The notes below the pieces were generated by a model. That model was not told the origin of the DNA. It made no database searches and saw only the letters and a list, made by a program, of their open reading frames with translations. From Saprospiraceae bacterium (GTDB lineage Bacteria; Bacteroidota; Bacteroidia; Chitinophagales; Saprospiraceae), in contig JAGQWV010000687.1 in assembly GCA_020437045.1 (NCBI GenBank), positions 1-5,854 on the forward strand: 5,854 nt of DNA, given 5' to 3'. This document shows positions 1-5,854 of the stretch, one piece after another. Position numbers and translations under genes: made by a program. Each line of letters begins with the position of its first letter. Within the stretch, counting starts at the first letter, position 1.

Positions 1-1482
1 CAAATATAATATGGCATCAGTCGACACGGGGGGTTCAATTACAGCAAAATAGCCACCTTTGAGAGTTGTCACTCCTTTCACCGTTTTATTTAGTGAAGGG
101 ATAAACCATACGATATCCAGGTCGCCGCTGACATCCGAAAGATTCACTGTTCCTTTGCTGAAAGGTGGAAAATATATCAGGTATTCTTGTCCGGGGTTTG
201 CCAGACAATAGCGCGTCGTAGAAAGGTCTGCATGCGGTTTCATATTCTTCAGATCCACCTGTTTCGCAAAACGGTTGATATACCCCATGTTATCTCGCAA
301 AGGTTCGTAATCGGGATAATCGCGATCGAGTCGGTTGATACCGCCCGTTACAAATGCCCAATCCATCTCCGGCAACTTCATCTTTCCGGGAATCCGCTTC
401 CAGGAATCCATAAATATGGGGTTTAACCCCCTTAAGAAGCTTTTCCACGCCCATACGTAGTTGCCACCATAACCCCATAAGTGGTCCGTATCAATAATGC
501 AGACTTTATCCCCCTTATTAATTGGAGGATTACTTCCGTAGTCATCTACAGCGTCGGCACCCGGTGCCGCCCAATCTGGTGGTTCCCAGGTTGGTGAAAT
601 GTAATCGGCAGGGCTATCCCATAAGATCTTATTTAACATTGTCGGTGTGATACGGGTACCTAGTCCGATCATGTGCTGTTTGGGCTTTTTAGCTTCCACT
701 TCCCGAATATATCGGATCATATGGTAGCACCATTCGATCGTACCTCCTTCATTAATGATTTCATATAATACATTGTCCAGATCATTCACCGATTCGATTA
801 CTTTTTTGACATAAGCTTCCTGAAAAGCCAGCACTTTTGGATTGTCTAAACTGTGCAACGTTGGATGACCATCTTTGTCTACCCCTTTTTCTGCTACTTC
901 CACCCCGTTTATGTTATTTACAAGATTGAAGGGATGTGAATTAAAAGGATCGACATCTTTCAGACCCATCTTGTTCAGACTCCACCCCTGAAAAAGCATG
1001 ATCGACACATATATACCTCGTTGGCCTGCCTCAATAACACGGTCGCGCAAGCGCTGAAAATACTGTTCATTCCACTGGGTGAGATCAAATTTCAGCAGGT
1101 TATCGAATGCCAATCCGGGACCAGTGCGCCGGTACGGCATAGGATCGATCTGAATGGGCATGGTCGACCAGGAGGCACCATAAGGATGTTCCCAAACCCA
1201 GAAACGCATGAAATTGTGATCCTTGTCCTCCATCATATTCAAATACTCCTCCCAGTCAAGTTTTGGCATGTTCTCTTCCGAATAAATGTCTTGAAAGTTC
1301 TCCCAAGTGTGTGATCCAGTGAGAAATATGGCTTCGCCTGAATCGTCAGTGAAGTAATTTGGATTGGATGGAAGATGACGCAATACTCCCTGGATTTCAG
1401 GCATGGATGGATTCTGGGCCCATAGTGTCCCGGAAATGAAGATAATTAGAATTCCAGGGGAAAGTGCGCCTATTTTTTGCAT
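1..1482 (-). CDS. Secreted glycoside-hydrolase-like protein with putative collagen-binding C-terminal domain (3' end outside window)
   Basis: The 494 visible codons start at ATG 1482 and stay open to the left edge. Residues 1-22 form a Sec signal peptide: Lys3, a hydrophobic core, and a likely cut after LWA before Gln23. There is no lipobox. The mature part resembles the DUF4038-type (GH-A-like TIM barrel) proteins: an opening strand with YFTDDSGEAIFLTGSHTW (43-60), then FMRFWVWE (91-98), YEIINEG (240-246, Glu245 as candidate acid/base) and IIDTDHLWG (329-337). Residues about 424-494 match the putative collagen-binding domain often fused to these enzymes (LANPGQEYLIYFP). DAILYL at the edge looks like the last strand, so little is probably missing. 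The likely role is carbohydrate cleavage in the periplasm or outside the cell; the substrate cannot be read from sequence. The frame is open upstream to a TAA at 1576-1578 but holds no other ATG, and the signal peptide fixes the start. Exact family membership is uncertain. Confidence 0.85.
   Translation of the reverse strand, partial: MQKIGALSPGILIIFISGTLWAQNPSMPEIQGVLRHLPSNPNYFTDDSGEAIFLTGSHTWENFQDIYSEENMPKLDWEEYLNMMEDKDHNFMRFWVWEHPYGASWSTMPIQIDPMPYRRTGPGLAFDNLLKFDLTQWNEQYFQRLRDRVIEAGQRGIYVSIMLFQGWSLNKMGLKDVDPFNSHPFNLVNNINGVEVAEKGVDKDGHPTLHSLDNPKVLAFQEAYVKKVIESVNDLDNVLYEIINEGGTIEWCYHMIRYIREVEAKKPKQHMIGLGTRITPTMLNKILWDSPADYISPTWEPPDWAAPGADAVDDYGSNPPINKGDKVCIIDTDHLWGYGGNYVWAWKSFLRGLNPIFMDSWKRIPGKMKLPEMDWAFVTGGINRLDRDYPDYEPLRDNMGYINRFAKQVDLKNMKPHADLSTTRYCLANPGQEYLIYFPPFSKGTVNLSDVSGDLDIVWFIPSLNKTVKGVTTLKGGYFAVIEPPVSTDAILYL
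1440..1482 (-). other. Sec signal peptide and start region of the hydrolase-like protein
   Basis: The first 14 codons shown here are the charged start and much of the hydrophobic core of the signal peptide; the full peptide runs to about residue 22 (near position 1417). It carries one positive residue (Lys3), a Pro-Gly pair at 9-10, then an Ile/Leu/Phe-rich core and LWA as the predicted signal peptidase I site. The absence of a cysteine at the cut argues against a lipoprotein. Confidence 0.7.
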
Positions 1483-1527
1483 GTCAAAGGAGTTGAAGAA
1501 AACGAATTTAGATATTTCCTCATCAAT

Positions 1528-1558
1528 CAAATCAATTACGTGACATCCGAGAATCAAA
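1528..1558 (-). promoter_or_regulatory. Candidate Bacteroidota-type promoter for the hydrolase-like gene
   Basis: Read on the - strand, TTTG (1555-1558) is followed after 19 bases by TTGATTTG (1528-1535). The phylum's primary sigma consensus is TTTG at -33 and TAnnTTTG at -7, so the -7 box has one mismatch (T for A at its second base). Transcription would begin near 1520 and leave a leader of roughly 40 bases. The region is AT-rich, so a chance match is quite possible. Confidence 0.3.
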
Positions 1559-1562
1559 TTGA

Positions 1563-1585
1563 TACAACTATAATATTACAACTAT
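1563..1585. repeat. Short direct repeat TACAACTAT, two copies 14 bases apart
   Basis: TACAACTAT occurs at 1563-1571 and again at 1577-1585, separated by AATAT. The repeat sits between comF and the hydrolase-like gene, just upstream of that gene's candidate promoter. Two same-face half-sites could bind a regulator, but no regulator gene is visible nearby and an AT-rich nonamer pair can arise by chance. Confidence 0.45.
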
Positions 1586-1635
1586 TAATGGGCGTTTCTC
1601 GTCCAATTGGAAAACCCGGAATGCCTTCAGAAGTG

Positions 1636-2331
1636 CTATTGAGCAAGCGCTATGGTGGCAAAAGACAACTTGATCCCACGGATACTAGAAAGAGCAGTAG
1701 CACACGATTCAAGGGTCGCCCCGGTTGTTAGTACATCATCGACCAGCAACACATGCTTGTTTTGCAAGTGAGCAGCGGCTGACCCCTTTTCAAAGGCATA
1801 CATAATACTCTTCAGCCGTTCGTACCGGTTTTTACCGGTTTGTGTATCCGTATGCATAACCCTTCTCACCATGTTCAGATATAAATGCTTTTGCATAGAC
1901 GTAGCTAATCCTTCCGCAAAAAACTTGCTTTGATTAAAGCCACGTTGCCTCTGTTTTATCGGGTGTAACGGTACGGGGATAACGCAATCTATTTCCTTGA
2001 AAGCCATGGCATTGGAAAGGAGTATCCCATATCGTTTGCCCAGTCGCAAAGCAATATTGGTTTGAGCCTTATACTTTATTTCATGGATCATCTTTTGTAC
2101 AATACCACCAGGGTAAAAGCGGAACATGCTGGTTCCGGATTTAAAAAGCTGATGATTACTAATTCTCCTCAATGCTTCATTATCACCAAATTGATGAAAG
2201 TCAGTGAGGGGAAGTTTGGATTCACATCGCACACAAAATAATTCATCGTTATCAACAGGCTCTTCCTGGCAGCCTACGCATAAATGAGGATAAACTAAAT
2301 GTAGAAGGTCGTGGAGAAGTTCTTTTATCAT
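1636..2331 (-). CDS. comF: ComF family protein (phosphoribosyltransferase fold with zinc-binding N-terminus)
   Basis: The product has 231 residues, the usual ComF/GntX length. A four-cysteine zinc site lies at the N-terminus (Cys18, Cys21, Cys33, Cys36). The family signature VPLHPIKQRQRGFNQS follows at 120-135. The PRPP-binding loop VLLVDDVLTTGATL is at 194-207, with the two acidic residues Asp198 and Asp199. In naturally competent bacteria ComF helps handle imported single-stranded DNA in the cytoplasm; in most Bacteroidota its role is untested. I chose ATG 2331 because family similarity begins directly there. The frame stays open to 2478, but those 49 extra residues would overlap mutY and match nothing in ComF. 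The usual R-x-x-N motif after TxTQT reads R172-L-K-S175. It is transcribed away from mutY and towards the hydrolase-like gene. Confidence 0.93.
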   Translation of the reverse strand: MIKELLHDLLHLVYPHLCVGCQEEPVDNDELFCVRCESKLPLTDFHQFGDNEALRRISNHQLFKSGTSMFRFYPGGIVQKMIHEIKYKAQTNIALRLGKRYGILLSNAMAFKEIDCVIPVPLHPIKQRQRGFNQSKFFAEGLATSMQKHLYLNMVRRVMHTDTQTGKNRYERLKSIMYAFEKGSAAAHLQNKHVLLVDDVLTTGATLESCATALSSIRGIKLSFATIALAQ

Positions 2332-2380
2332 GATCAATAAAGACTGAACTGCTAAGAGATTTATATTTTCGCAACGGATT
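2332..2380. promoter_or_regulatory. Divergent comF-mutY intergenic region
   Basis: These 49 bases separate the starts of two divergent genes, so both promoters must lie here or reach into the coding ends. On the + strand TATATTTT (2362-2369) matches the -7 box TAnnTTTG except for its last base, but no clear -33 TTTG lies at the proper distance. No convincing box was found on the - strand. Neither gene has a purine-rich ribosome binding site. Confidence 0.4.
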
Positions 2381-3463
2381 ATGGGGCGTTTTAAAAATAC
2401 AAAATACCTTAATGCTATCCAGAAGGGAATCATGGCCTGGAGCAGCGAAAACCCCAGGCATTTGCCATGGAAGGACAATCGTGATCCATATCAAATTTGG
2501 GTTTCAGAGATTATTTTACAACAGACACGAGTAGAACAGGGCCTTCCCTATTATTTAAAATTCATGGAGCGATATCCCACCCTTTTGGATCTTGCCAATA
2601 GCACTGAGGATGAGTTGATGAAAATTTGGGAAGGCTTAGGATATTATCGCAGGGCGCGCCACATGCACCAGTCGGCACAGATCATTGTCCAGCAATATGA
2701 TGCTATTTTTCCGCAGAACTATAGTGACATTTTACAACTGAAAGGTGTAGGATCGTATACGGCAGCGGCTATTGCTTCTTTTGCCTTTGACCTGCCTTAT
2801 GTGGTTGTGGATGGGAATGTAATTCGATTAATATCCAGGCTTTTTGCCTTAGTAGACCCGGTCGATGATCCGAGTGTACGCAAGGAAATTGAAAACTTGG
2901 CCTCGATGCTGTTGGATAAAACTGATCCGGCTTTCTTTAATCAGGCGATTATGGACTTTGGGGCAATCCAATGTAAACCGGTCCATCCAGAATGTAATCA
3001 TTGTCCCCTGCAGGAAAAGTGTCAAGCCTTTCAAAAGGACATGGTTAACTTGATACCGGCAAAGAAAGAAAAGAAACCCCGGAAAACCCGATTCTTCTAT
3101 TATCTAGTGCCCTATAAGGATGAGTTTTTCTATATTAGAAAGAGAAGCACCACCGATATTTGGTCCGGATTGTTCGAATTTTACCTCATCGAATTCTCAG
3201 AGGAAGTAGATTGGTCAAAGATTTTACCAAATGTAGACCTGCCCATCAAAAGGGTCCATCGCCAGCAGAACAAATATAAACAACAGTTGTCTCATCAAAT
3301 CATCCAGGCTGAATTTCTTACAGTCGAGTTGATTGATGATATATCTATTCTTGAAAGAGATAAATATACTCGTGTAAAAAGAAAAAAAATCCGGAATTTT
3401 GCATTCCCAAAAGTGATTGATTGTTTCTTAAAAGATAAAGACGTAATTTTAAATTTGCATTAA
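2381..3463 (+). CDS. mutY: A/G-specific adenine DNA glycosylase MutY
   Basis: MutY removes adenine paired opposite 8-oxoguanine, preventing G:C to T:A mutations in base excision repair. The 360-residue length fits the family. LPW (28-30) and SEIILQQT (42-49) carry the catalytic Glu43. The helix-hairpin-helix with GVGSYTAAAIASFAF is at 122-136, and VVDGNVIRLISR (142-153) holds the catalytic Asp144. The iron-sulfur cluster ligands are Cys198, Cys205, Cys208 and Cys214 in the standard C-x6-C-x2-C-x5-C spacing. The NUDIX-like C-terminal domain (about 237-350) contains LSHQ at 303-306, the place of the FSH loop that reads 8-oxoguanine; this separates it from endonuclease III. ATG 2381 gives the normal N-terminus. 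It is the first gene of a tightly spaced + strand set and ends 15 bases before ssb. The paralogue Nth is excluded by the C-terminal domain. Confidence 0.97.
   Translation: MGRFKNTKYLNAIQKGIMAWSSENPRHLPWKDNRDPYQIWVSEIILQQTRVEQGLPYYLKFMERYPTLLDLANSTEDELMKIWEGLGYYRRARHMHQSAQIIVQQYDAIFPQNYSDILQLKGVGSYTAAAIASFAFDLPYVVVDGNVIRLISRLFALVDPVDDPSVRKEIENLASMLLDKTDPAFFNQAIMDFGAIQCKPVHPECNHCPLQEKCQAFQKDMVNLIPAKKEKKPRKTRFFYYLVPYKDEFFYIRKRSTTDIWSGLFEFYLIEFSEEVDWSKILPNVDLPIKRVHRQQNKYKQQLSHQIIQAEFLTVELIDDISILERDKYTRVKRKKIRNFAFPKVIDCFLKDKDVILNLH
3450..3457 (+). promoter_or_regulatory. Candidate -7 promoter element for ssb inside the mutY 3' end
   Basis: TAAATTTG is an exact match to the Bacteroidota -7 consensus TAnnTTTG. 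It lies over the last codons of mutY, 21 bases before the ssb ATG, which would give a leader of about 15 bases. No good -33 TTTG is present: the nearest, TTTC at 3424-3427, is 22 bases upstream with one mismatch. It could give ssb and the gld genes their own transcription in addition to read-through from mutY. Confidence 0.35.
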
Positions 3464-3478
3464 TTCAATATATAAGAC

Positions 3479-3952
3479 ATGGTTAATAAAGTGACTCTGA
3501 TAGGTAATTTGGGAAGAGACCCGGAAATCCGACACCTTGAAAGTGGAAGTATGGTCGGGAAGTTTCCAGTGGCTACCAATGAGAGCTACAGAGACAAAAA
3601 TGGAGAATGGCAAACGATTACTGAATGGCACGATGTTGTGGTTTGGCGCTCTTTGGCAGAAAGAGCAGAACGCTCCCTCAAGAAAGGTTCCCTTGTTTAT
3701 ATTGAAGGTAAATTGACACACCGTAAATACCAGGATAAAGACGGAACGGATCGATATATCACTGAAGTAGTTGCCAACACAATAAGACCTTTGGATCGAA
3801 AAGAAGGTGGCACCAGTGGCTATGGAGGGAGTTTTCCGACTGCAGATGATGCCCCACAGGGTATCAGTTATGAATTGAAGGACAACAATACGGCAACGCA
3901 GGAAGTTGGTGGCAGCAAAGAAGAAGAAGTTGATGATGACCTTCCCTTCTAG
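3479..3952 (+). CDS. ssb: Single-stranded DNA-binding protein SSB
   Basis: SSB coats single-stranded DNA in replication, recombination and repair and recruits partner proteins through its tail. The 157-residue product has an OB-fold domain at about 1-106, opening with MVNKVTLIGNLGRDPEIR. Trp44, Trp50 and Trp56 are the aromatic residues expected to stack on bases, and VVVWRSLAERA (53-63) is family-typical. A short Gly/Ser-rich and acidic linker (about 107-150) leads to the conserved tip DDDLPF, the docking site for partners such as RecO, RecQ or exonuclease I. ATG 3479 gives the canonical N-terminus. It sits 15 bases after mutY and 53 bases before gldE. Location next to mutY and gld genes rather than rpsF/rpsR is usual in Bacteroidota; a second chromosomal SSB may exist elsewhere. 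Confidence 0.96.
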   Translation: MVNKVTLIGNLGRDPEIRHLESGSMVGKFPVATNESYRDKNGEWQTITEWHDVVVWRSLAERAERSLKKGSLVYIEGKLTHRKYQDKDGTDRYITEVVANTIRPLDRKEGGTSGYGGSFPTADDAPQGISYELKDNNTATQEVGGSKEEEVDDDLPF

Positions 3953-4005
3953 TGCTGAGCGGCACTGCCCCCTGATTCGATTTTCTTTGATTAAGCATAC
4001 GACAT

Positions 4006-5427
4006 TTGGACAGTATTGAACCTCCCAGTAAGGGCTTACTTATTCTCTTTGCTCCTTTTGTATTACTGGTTGCATCTTTTACTGGATTGACCCTGAGCGT
4101 TATCCTGGTGCTTCTTTTGCTGGCTTGTTCGGCCCTTATATCAGGAGCAGAGGTGGCTTACTTTTCTTTAAGTCCTGCCGATCTACATTTGTTAGCCAAT
4201 GAAGGAAGCCTGAAAAGTAAAAGGATTTTACATCTGCGTGAAAATCCCAGAATGCTGCTGGCCACGATTCTGATAAGCAATAACTTTGTCAATATTGCCA
4301 TCGTCATTCTTTCTGATTTTATCATTCGAAATATTTTTCATCCCGATACCTTCCTTCACTGGGCGAGTGCCATGCCGGGATTTTTGACCAGTAATTTTAC
4401 AGAAGATTCTTTAGCTAGAGCCATCGAATTTACGCTAACGATTGTAGGCGCTACCTTTCTTCTGGTGCTCTTCGGAGAGGTGGCACCCAAGATCTATGCG
4501 AACATTAATAACAAGCAGATGGCCAGGATTATGGCCTCACCGTTGATGTTCTTAAAAACACTTTTTTTTCCTATGTCCAAAATACTTGTTACCTGGTCAT
4601 CCCGCTTTGAAGACCGGCTAGCTCAAGACACAGTGAGGAACAAAAATCGTAAGGACGACCTGGACAAAGCGATCGAGCTGACGGTTAGCCACGAATTAAA
4701 CTCTGAAAAAGAGATTGATATCTTAAAAAGCATTGTGAAGTTTGGCGATGTGAGTGTCAAACAGATCATGCGGTCCCGGGTGGATGTTGTTGCCATAGAT
4801 ATTAATAGCCAGTTTAATGAAGTCATGAAAATTGTTAAGGAATCCGGCTATTCCCGGATACCGGTCTATGAAGAAGATTTTGATAACATTAAAGGAATTC
4901 TATATGTTAAAGACCTCCTCCTGCATTTAAATGAGGATGATAAGTTTGGATGGAATAAATTGGTTCGACCAGAGGTCAAGTATGTGCCGGAAGCCAAGAA
5001 GATTAATGAATTGTTGACGGAGTTTCAGCAAGAGCGTACGCACATGGCGATAGTGGTTGATGAATTTGGAGGCAGTGGCGGTCTGGTGACCCTTGAAGAT
5101 GTTATGGAAGAAGTGATAGGGGATATCCGGGATGAATTTGACGAAGAAATAGAAGTTGAGTATGAAAAAATAGATGAATTCAACTATGTCTTTGAGGGCA
5201 AAACCCTCTTAAATGATCTTTGCCGGGTGATTGGCATCAGTACGGATACTTTTGAAGATGTAAAGGACGCAGACAGTCTGGCTGGTCTGATTCTTGAACT
5301 AATGGGTCGGATTCCCAGAAAAAATATTGAAATTAAGTTCAAGGAATACCGTTTCAAGATAATGGCAGTTAGCGCCAAAAGGATCGAAAAAGTAAAAATT
5401 ACCCTTCCCAATGAAGTTAAGTCTTAG
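4006..5427 (+). CDS. gldE: GldE, gliding-motility-associated CNNM/CorC-type membrane protein
   Basis: The product has 473 residues. The N-terminal CNNM (DUF21) membrane domain spans about 10-200, with hydrophobic segments near 10-24, 28-50, 84-108, 139-160 and 173-196. It carries the signatures SGAEVAYFSL (46-55) and LFGEVAPKIYA (155-165). A CBS pair follows: RSRVDVVAID onward with YSRIPVYEEDFDNIKGILYV (282-301), then AIVVDEFGGSGGLVTLEDVM (348-367). The CorC_HlyC domain occupies about 385-468. CNNM/CorC relatives handle Mg2+ or other cations; what GldE transports, if anything, is unknown. In Flavobacterium johnsoniae gldE pairs with gldD and is needed for gliding. The start is TTG 4006: the frame is closed by TGA at 3988-3990, no ATG occurs before codon 83 (which lies inside the membrane domain), and the DSIEPPS opening resembles the MDPEPPS-like start of other GldE proteins. 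Confidence 0.93.
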   Translation: MDSIEPPSKGLLILFAPFVLLVASFTGLTLSVILVLLLLACSALISGAEVAYFSLSPADLHLLANEGSLKSKRILHLRENPRMLLATILISNNFVNIAIVILSDFIIRNIFHPDTFLHWASAMPGFLTSNFTEDSLARAIEFTLTIVGATFLLVLFGEVAPKIYANINNKQMARIMASPLMFLKTLFFPMSKILVTWSSRFEDRLAQDTVRNKNRKDDLDKAIELTVSHELNSEKEIDILKSIVKFGDVSVKQIMRSRVDVVAIDINSQFNEVMKIVKESGYSRIPVYEEDFDNIKGILYVKDLLLHLNEDDKFGWNKLVRPEVKYVPEAKKINELLTEFQQERTHMAIVVDEFGGSGGLVTLEDVMEEVIGDIRDEFDEEIEVEYEKIDEFNYVFEGKTLLNDLCRVIGISTDTFEDVKDADSLAGLILELMGRIPRKNIEIKFKEYRFKIMAVSAKRIEKVKITLPNEVKS

Positions 5428-5461
5428 TTTCATACTGTTTGTTTTAATTCTGTTTTCCTGT
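5411..5461 (+). other. Lipoprotein signal peptide and lipobox of GldD
   Basis: The 17 codons encode MKLSLSF, a hydrophobic Ile/Leu/Phe/Val stretch, and the lipobox L14-F15-S16-C17. Signal peptidase II should cut before Cys17. The residues just after it (Glu18, Asp19) are acidic, as is common in Bacteroidota lipoproteins, where such residues have been linked to surface export; that destination is only an inference here. Confidence 0.75.
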
Positions 5462-5854
5462 GAGGACAAGGTCATTGTTCCCAAGCCGAGAGCATATCCC
5501 AAGATTGAATTTCCCGAGCGGAAATATGTGTCTTTTGACGAAAATTATTGTCACTTCACATTTGAACGACCCGCCTATACTGAAGTGGAACAAGACACGG
5601 CTTTTTTTGATGAAAAGCCAATAGACCCCTGTTGGTTTAACCTTTATTATCCAGATTTCAATTGCCGTATCTACTGCAGTTATTACCCAATTAGCGTACA
5701 AAACCCCTTTAGCAAGCTGAATAAAGACGCCTTTAATTTAGCGATGGAGCACAATCGTAAGGCAACGTATATTGACGAAGTAAAGTTTGAGAAACCTAAT
5801 GACGTCAGTGGTTTTATATTTGATCTGGAAGGACCGGTCGCCACGCCCTTTCAA
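5411..5854 (+). CDS. gldD: GldD, gliding motility lipoprotein (3' end outside window)
   Basis: The visible 148 codons begin at ATG 5411, inside the last codons of gldE, and run off the right edge. Residues 1-16 are a lipoprotein signal peptide ending LFS before Cys17, so the mature protein should be lipid-anchored in the envelope. The family signatures follow: VPKPRAYPKIEFPE (23-36), the CHFTFE strand (47-52), PCWFNLYYP (73-81), HNRKATYI (114-121) and FDLEGPVATPFQ (137-148). GldD is required for gliding in Flavobacterium, and homologues are widespread in the phylum, including non-gliders; its molecular role is unresolved. The full-length family is about 180-200 residues, so perhaps a quarter is missing. 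Besides the lipidated cysteine it has Cys47, Cys74, Cys85 and Cys89. Overlap with gldE suggests translational coupling. Confidence 0.93.
   Translation, partial: MKLSLSFILFVLILFSCEDKVIVPKPRAYPKIEFPERKYVSFDENYCHFTFERPAYTEVEQDTAFFDEKPIDPCWFNLYYPDFNCRIYCSYYPISVQNPFSKLNKDAFNLAMEHNRKATYIDEVKFEKPNDVSGFIFDLEGPVATPFQ

Noticed and set aside
187..426. Open frame on the + strand, 79 codons
   Set aside because: It lies wholly inside the hydrolase-like gene on the opposite strand, which has clear family motifs; the product resembles nothing I know.
1021..1314. Open frame on the + strand, 97 codons
   Set aside because: Opposite-strand shadow of the hydrolase-like gene; no recognisable domain.
1590..1617. 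Imperfect hairpin GGGCGTTTCTC...AAAACCC around TCCAATTGGA as a comF terminator
   Set aside because: The stem has mismatches and is not followed by a T tract on the - strand, so it is not a convincing intrinsic terminator.
1477..1731. Open frame on the + strand spanning the gap before comF, 84 codons
   Set aside because: It overlaps the start of the hydrolase-like gene and the 3' end of comF, has no family signature, and would cover the likely regulatory region.
3449..3721. Open frame on the - strand, 90 codons, opposite ssb
   Set aside because: Shadow of ssb, whose OB fold and acidic tip are unmistakable.
3982..3989. TTTCTTTG as a -7 promoter box for gldE
   Set aside because: It misses the second base of TAnnTTTG and has no -33 element at the right distance; operon read-through from ssb explains expression.
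5444..5701. Open frame on the - strand, 85 codons, opposite gldD
   Set aside because: It lies across the well-supported gldD coding sequence and carries no recognisable motif.
1..5854. Mobile elements, CRISPR arrays, tRNA or rRNA genes
   Set aside because: I saw no transposase, spaced identical repeats, or RNA gene signatures; nearly all bases are within recognised genes.

Overview
The window looks like chromosomal DNA of a Bacteroidota bacterium. The strongest reason is the gene block on the + strand from 2381 to the right edge: mutY, ssb, gldE and gldD. This order recurs in that phylum, and GldD and GldE are essentially confined to it. Supporting signs are the absence of Shine-Dalgarno-like purine tracts before all six starts, a perfect Bacteroidota-type -7 box (TAnnTTTG) before ssb, and an acidic SSB tail ending DDDLPF. 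I cannot assign a class or genus.

Left part (1-1482, - strand): a secreted glycoside-hydrolase-like protein whose 3' end lies beyond the left edge. It has a Sec signal peptide, a TIM-barrel-like catalytic region with a NE motif, and a C-terminal putative collagen-binding-type beta domain. Its substrate is unknown. A 153-base gap (1483-1635) follows, holding a 9-base direct repeat and a plausible promoter. Next comes comF (1636-2331, - strand), a phosphoribosyltransferase-fold protein with an N-terminal four-cysteine zinc site.

Centre: comF and mutY diverge from only 49 bases (2332-2380). mutY (2381-3463) encodes the A/G-mismatch adenine glycosylase with all its hallmark residues. ssb (3479-3952) follows after 15 bases.

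Right part: gldE (4006-5427, TTG start) encodes a CNNM/CorC-type membrane protein with CBS and CorC_HlyC domains. gldD (5411 to the right edge) overlaps the end of gldE by 17 bases and encodes the lipoprotein GldD; its 3' end is missing.

Functionally, mutY and ssb serve genome maintenance, and comF is linked to DNA uptake in competent bacteria. gldE and gldD encode envelope proteins required for gliding in Flavobacterium, although homologues also occur in Bacteroidota not known to glide. The four + strand genes are spaced like an operon. I found no RNA genes, CRISPR arrays, insertion sequences or convincing terminators. The region is mostly conserved core genome; the least characterised element is the hydrolase at the left edge.
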